From assembly GCF_003590095.1 (NCBI RefSeq), contig NC_039497.1, positions 6,444,691 through 6,508,690 on the forward strand: 64,000 nucleotides of DNA, written 5' to 3'. The notes below the pieces were generated by a model that did not search any database, had not been told where the DNA came from, and was given only the letters and a program-made list of their open reading frames with translations. The translations under genes and the position numbers were made by a program. Shown piece by piece: positions 61,520 through 64,000 of this stretch (position 1 is the first letter of the stretch; each line of letters starts with the position of its first letter). Origin of the DNA: Trichoplusia ni. Lineage: Eukaryota > Arthropoda > Insecta > Lepidoptera > Noctuidae.

Positions 61520-63200
61520 TAACTTGGAAGATAATAAAAGAAATAAAAAAAATGATGTTGTATAACAAAAATTGATATTATTATAAACTAATAACATTGA
61601 TCTGTAACAAAACCTAGACGAACCGTGACATTGAATTTTCTAAGCATACAGGTAAACACGATTTGTTAAATTAACTCAGTAATCCTTAATTAGTGCGTCT
61701 GTTATACTGAGGTTAATGTAACCTTCGTTTGTTAACTTTAACGCTATCGTTAAATGATTTGCGATTTGAGTGCAAGGTTAGGTTACGGTTTAAGGGTAGT
61801 TTGTTTAACTATTTTTGATTATGTTAAGAATTTAAGACTTGACTAGTTGCTTAACTTTGGCATTATGTATGGTTTTACTTTTCTTTATTTGATTCTTTTT
61901 TTTTATGTCTGTGAAATGCACAACTAAGTTTTTTCTTTAATTTGTTGGAAATGGGTTAGTATTCTGAAACAGTAAAATTCGTTTAATGGATTCAAAATTA
62001 AATGATTTTAAATCTAACGTATATTTTCACAAAACTTGTCCTAATACTTCCAAAGAAAGTTTCAAACTCATCTCCGTACCGGGGTGAACAGAGAATGTGA
62101 AAGTGACATTCAAAAATTGCATACATCTCACTCAGAAACCAGTAGTCACCCAATGATTTTCTATGTCGGAATGTGGCCGATAACAAAGACGGACTACTCA
62201 TATATTATGTTACATTCTTAAGTGAGATTTATGACCACTGACCATACCTTATTTGTTTCGTTTTTTCCGCGTACATTCGCGACAAAACGTTTCTTGAATC
62301 ATATAAAACAAAGCGAATTCCACAATCGCAAACTGGTCTGTGACTTCTGTGAGTCCACATATAAAGGCGCGATTTTATGATCGCTTTACTTCAATAAAAC
62401 GCTACTAGTTTATTTACATATTTAATTGATAAATATTAACCTACTAATATTATGTTTGTGAAAGTTTTACAATCACTGTGTAATGGATGTTTTATAGCGC
62501 TTTCCCTGTGTCCATATTCTATCCTGTATGTTATTGACACACTTTGTCGTATTGTCATCGACTTGCATCGCCTATGCAAGCTATAAATTTTGATTGAATG
62601 TATAGAGAGCTACAAACATCATAAAATATGACAGTAACATTTTTTTGCGTAAAATTAAAGACCTTTATTTTTAAGATCTAGTTCGTTCTCAATTACGGAA
62701 ATAAATAAAGTAATTATTTTTTAGGTTGCTATGACTTTATTGTCTTTGGAGTTGGCGGTGAGAAACAAGCTGTTTAATTAATTAATCTTATTTTGACTAA
62801 AGCACACATATCTTAGTTTCACCGTAGGACAGAGCAATATAGTGTAATATGGTTTTGAATTGTAATTCTCAAACCGCCTTTTACTTATAACAACATCGAA
62901 TTACACTCATTAGTAGTTTCAGAGAACCAATTCACATACATTTGTATGTGCAACGAACATGACTACCCAAAAATGTTCTCCCATTGTCACACGAAGTCCA
63001 TTTCGTAAACGGTTTCCTCCACATTGTGACAGCAACATATCGCAACTGCGTGCTTGCTCGCTACAATAACTAATTAATTTGCACCGTGATTAGTCGGTGC
63101 AGTGTGCAATTACAAAACGTGTTGCACAGTTTTGTGGTAATGCGTTCGTTGTGCCACCGGATTACGACCAGAGAGGTTACCATCACGGCTTAGGATTAGA
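61520..63200. other. No gene seen
   Basis: AT-rich. It holds a short fragment of the 55535-55625 repeat family at 62440-62475 and a small CACATACA/TGTATGTG palindrome at about 62934-62951. Confidence 0.45.
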
Positions 63201-63204
63201 TTAT

Positions 63205-63270
63205 TCATGGCGTTAAATAGAGATGCCGCTCTACTCTAAGTAATTCACCGTCTCGCTTCAGCGACTACCG
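63205..63270. repeat. Dispersed repeat with GAGATGCCGCTC core, copy 3
   Basis: TAGAGATGCCGCTCTACTC followed by CCGTCTCGCTTCAGCGAC matches copy 2 at the core and at the GTCTCGCTTC block with similar spacing. It is diverged elsewhere. Confidence 0.5.
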
Positions 63271-63279
63271 TAATATTAC

Positions 63280-64000
63280 GTTCAGAGTTTTCGGTAGCCC
63301 AGTGCACAGATCAGATTATGTGAGATGATCATTGCACATGTAGTGTTTTGAGTTATGCAATAAAGTAAGGTAACATGTTCTATTGTATTAGGATTACAGT
63401 TCTGGTGTACAATGTCGTTATGACTGTTGCACAGTGACATATAATTTTGTGTTGCTTCTAAACATAAATCAAAAGAACTTGTTTTTTTAATGTCAATGTA
63501 TGTTAGGTCAAGTATATATTTATTCTAATGTCAATTTCATATTTCCTGGGTTACAGTATTTCTGGTATTTGGTGATCAGTGTTCAAAAGTTTGTTATTAG
63601 GAAAGAATTTTTATCCAGTGAGACATGTATTGCTGGTCCGGTATTGATATTCGGTATTACAGATTCTTACAGTCTTAATTAGGTATGCCGTTTCTGCACA
63701 ATTCATAATAATATGTTGACTGTTGACATTACTGATTTATCTCAATCCAATAAATTACTAATGCTTTGTTATTGCTGTGCATCAACCATTGTTTCACTCA
63801 CTTTATCGGCAATAGAAATAACACAATACTTATGAATTTAGTAAACAATGCCTGCTTTGAATATTTACGCTTAACTATACTAATATTTAGAAGAATGCAT
63901 TAAACAATTTTATTTTATTATTTTTCTGTAATAATTCATTTGTATATTTGTTTTAGTGAATTTTAAGTAAAGTTGTCTAAGATTTTAATTGAGACAACAT
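63280..64000. other. No gene seen to the window end
   Basis: AT-rich sequence with no exon signal that can be supported. If the exon at 48224-48271 is real, its intron probably continues past this edge. Confidence 0.45.

Noticed and set aside
1..64000. CRISPR array, prophage or bacterial operon
   Set aside because: No regularly spaced repeats, no dense coding and clear spliceosomal introns; the window is eukaryotic.

Overview
This is a 64-kb piece of an AT-rich animal nuclear genome, almost certainly from a moth or butterfly (Lepidoptera). The evidence is small spliced exons with GT-AG introns, tRNA-derived SINEs, a Helitron with a CTAG end and terminal hairpin, the GGAGGCC...CAGCAGTGGAC...(GAT)n 3' tails common in lepidopteran retroelements, and a divergent insect-type Aven gene. 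The species cannot be named from the sequence alone. Nothing bacterial, viral or CRISPR-like is visible.

Left edge (1-3.3 kb). One complete gene lies here: the cell-death and DNA-damage regulator Aven, on the minus strand. Five coding exons (811-905, 1506-2199, 2438-2643, 2921-3033, 3107-3132) join in phase at GT-AG borders to give 377 residues. The C-terminus, SPEDLEKWLDDFLDG, matches the conserved Aven tail. Its predicted 3' end meets the predicted 3' end of an unseen plus-strand gene that enters from the left. Their poly(A) signals are only about 22 bases apart.

Middle and right (3.3-64 kb). About 60 kb holds no long open reading frame. It reads best as upstream or intronic sequence of a plus-strand gene that leaves the window on the right. 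The supporting signals are all on the plus strand: a CpG-rich, promoter-like block ending in a splice donor (about 5480-5806); two juxtaposed acceptor/donor sites that look like recursive-splicing ratchet points (22735/22736 and 42932/42933), the second followed by an 81-nt RS-exon-like segment; a second CpG-rich promoter-like block (43060-43300); and a short coding first exon, MCSKEQINHVLSKINV, with a strong donor (48224-48271). I do not recognise the gene. That these signals belong to one transcription unit is inference.

Mobile DNA fills part of the space: a 138-bp MITE with TTA duplications, a 5'-truncated retroelement with a perfect 14-bp target-site duplication, several tRNA-derived SINEs, a head-to-tail pair of non-autonomous Helitrons next to the 48-kb exon, a near-perfect 84-nt hairpin at 38.5 kb, and scattered old LINE/SINE pieces. 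The remaining sequence is unremarkable AT-rich DNA.
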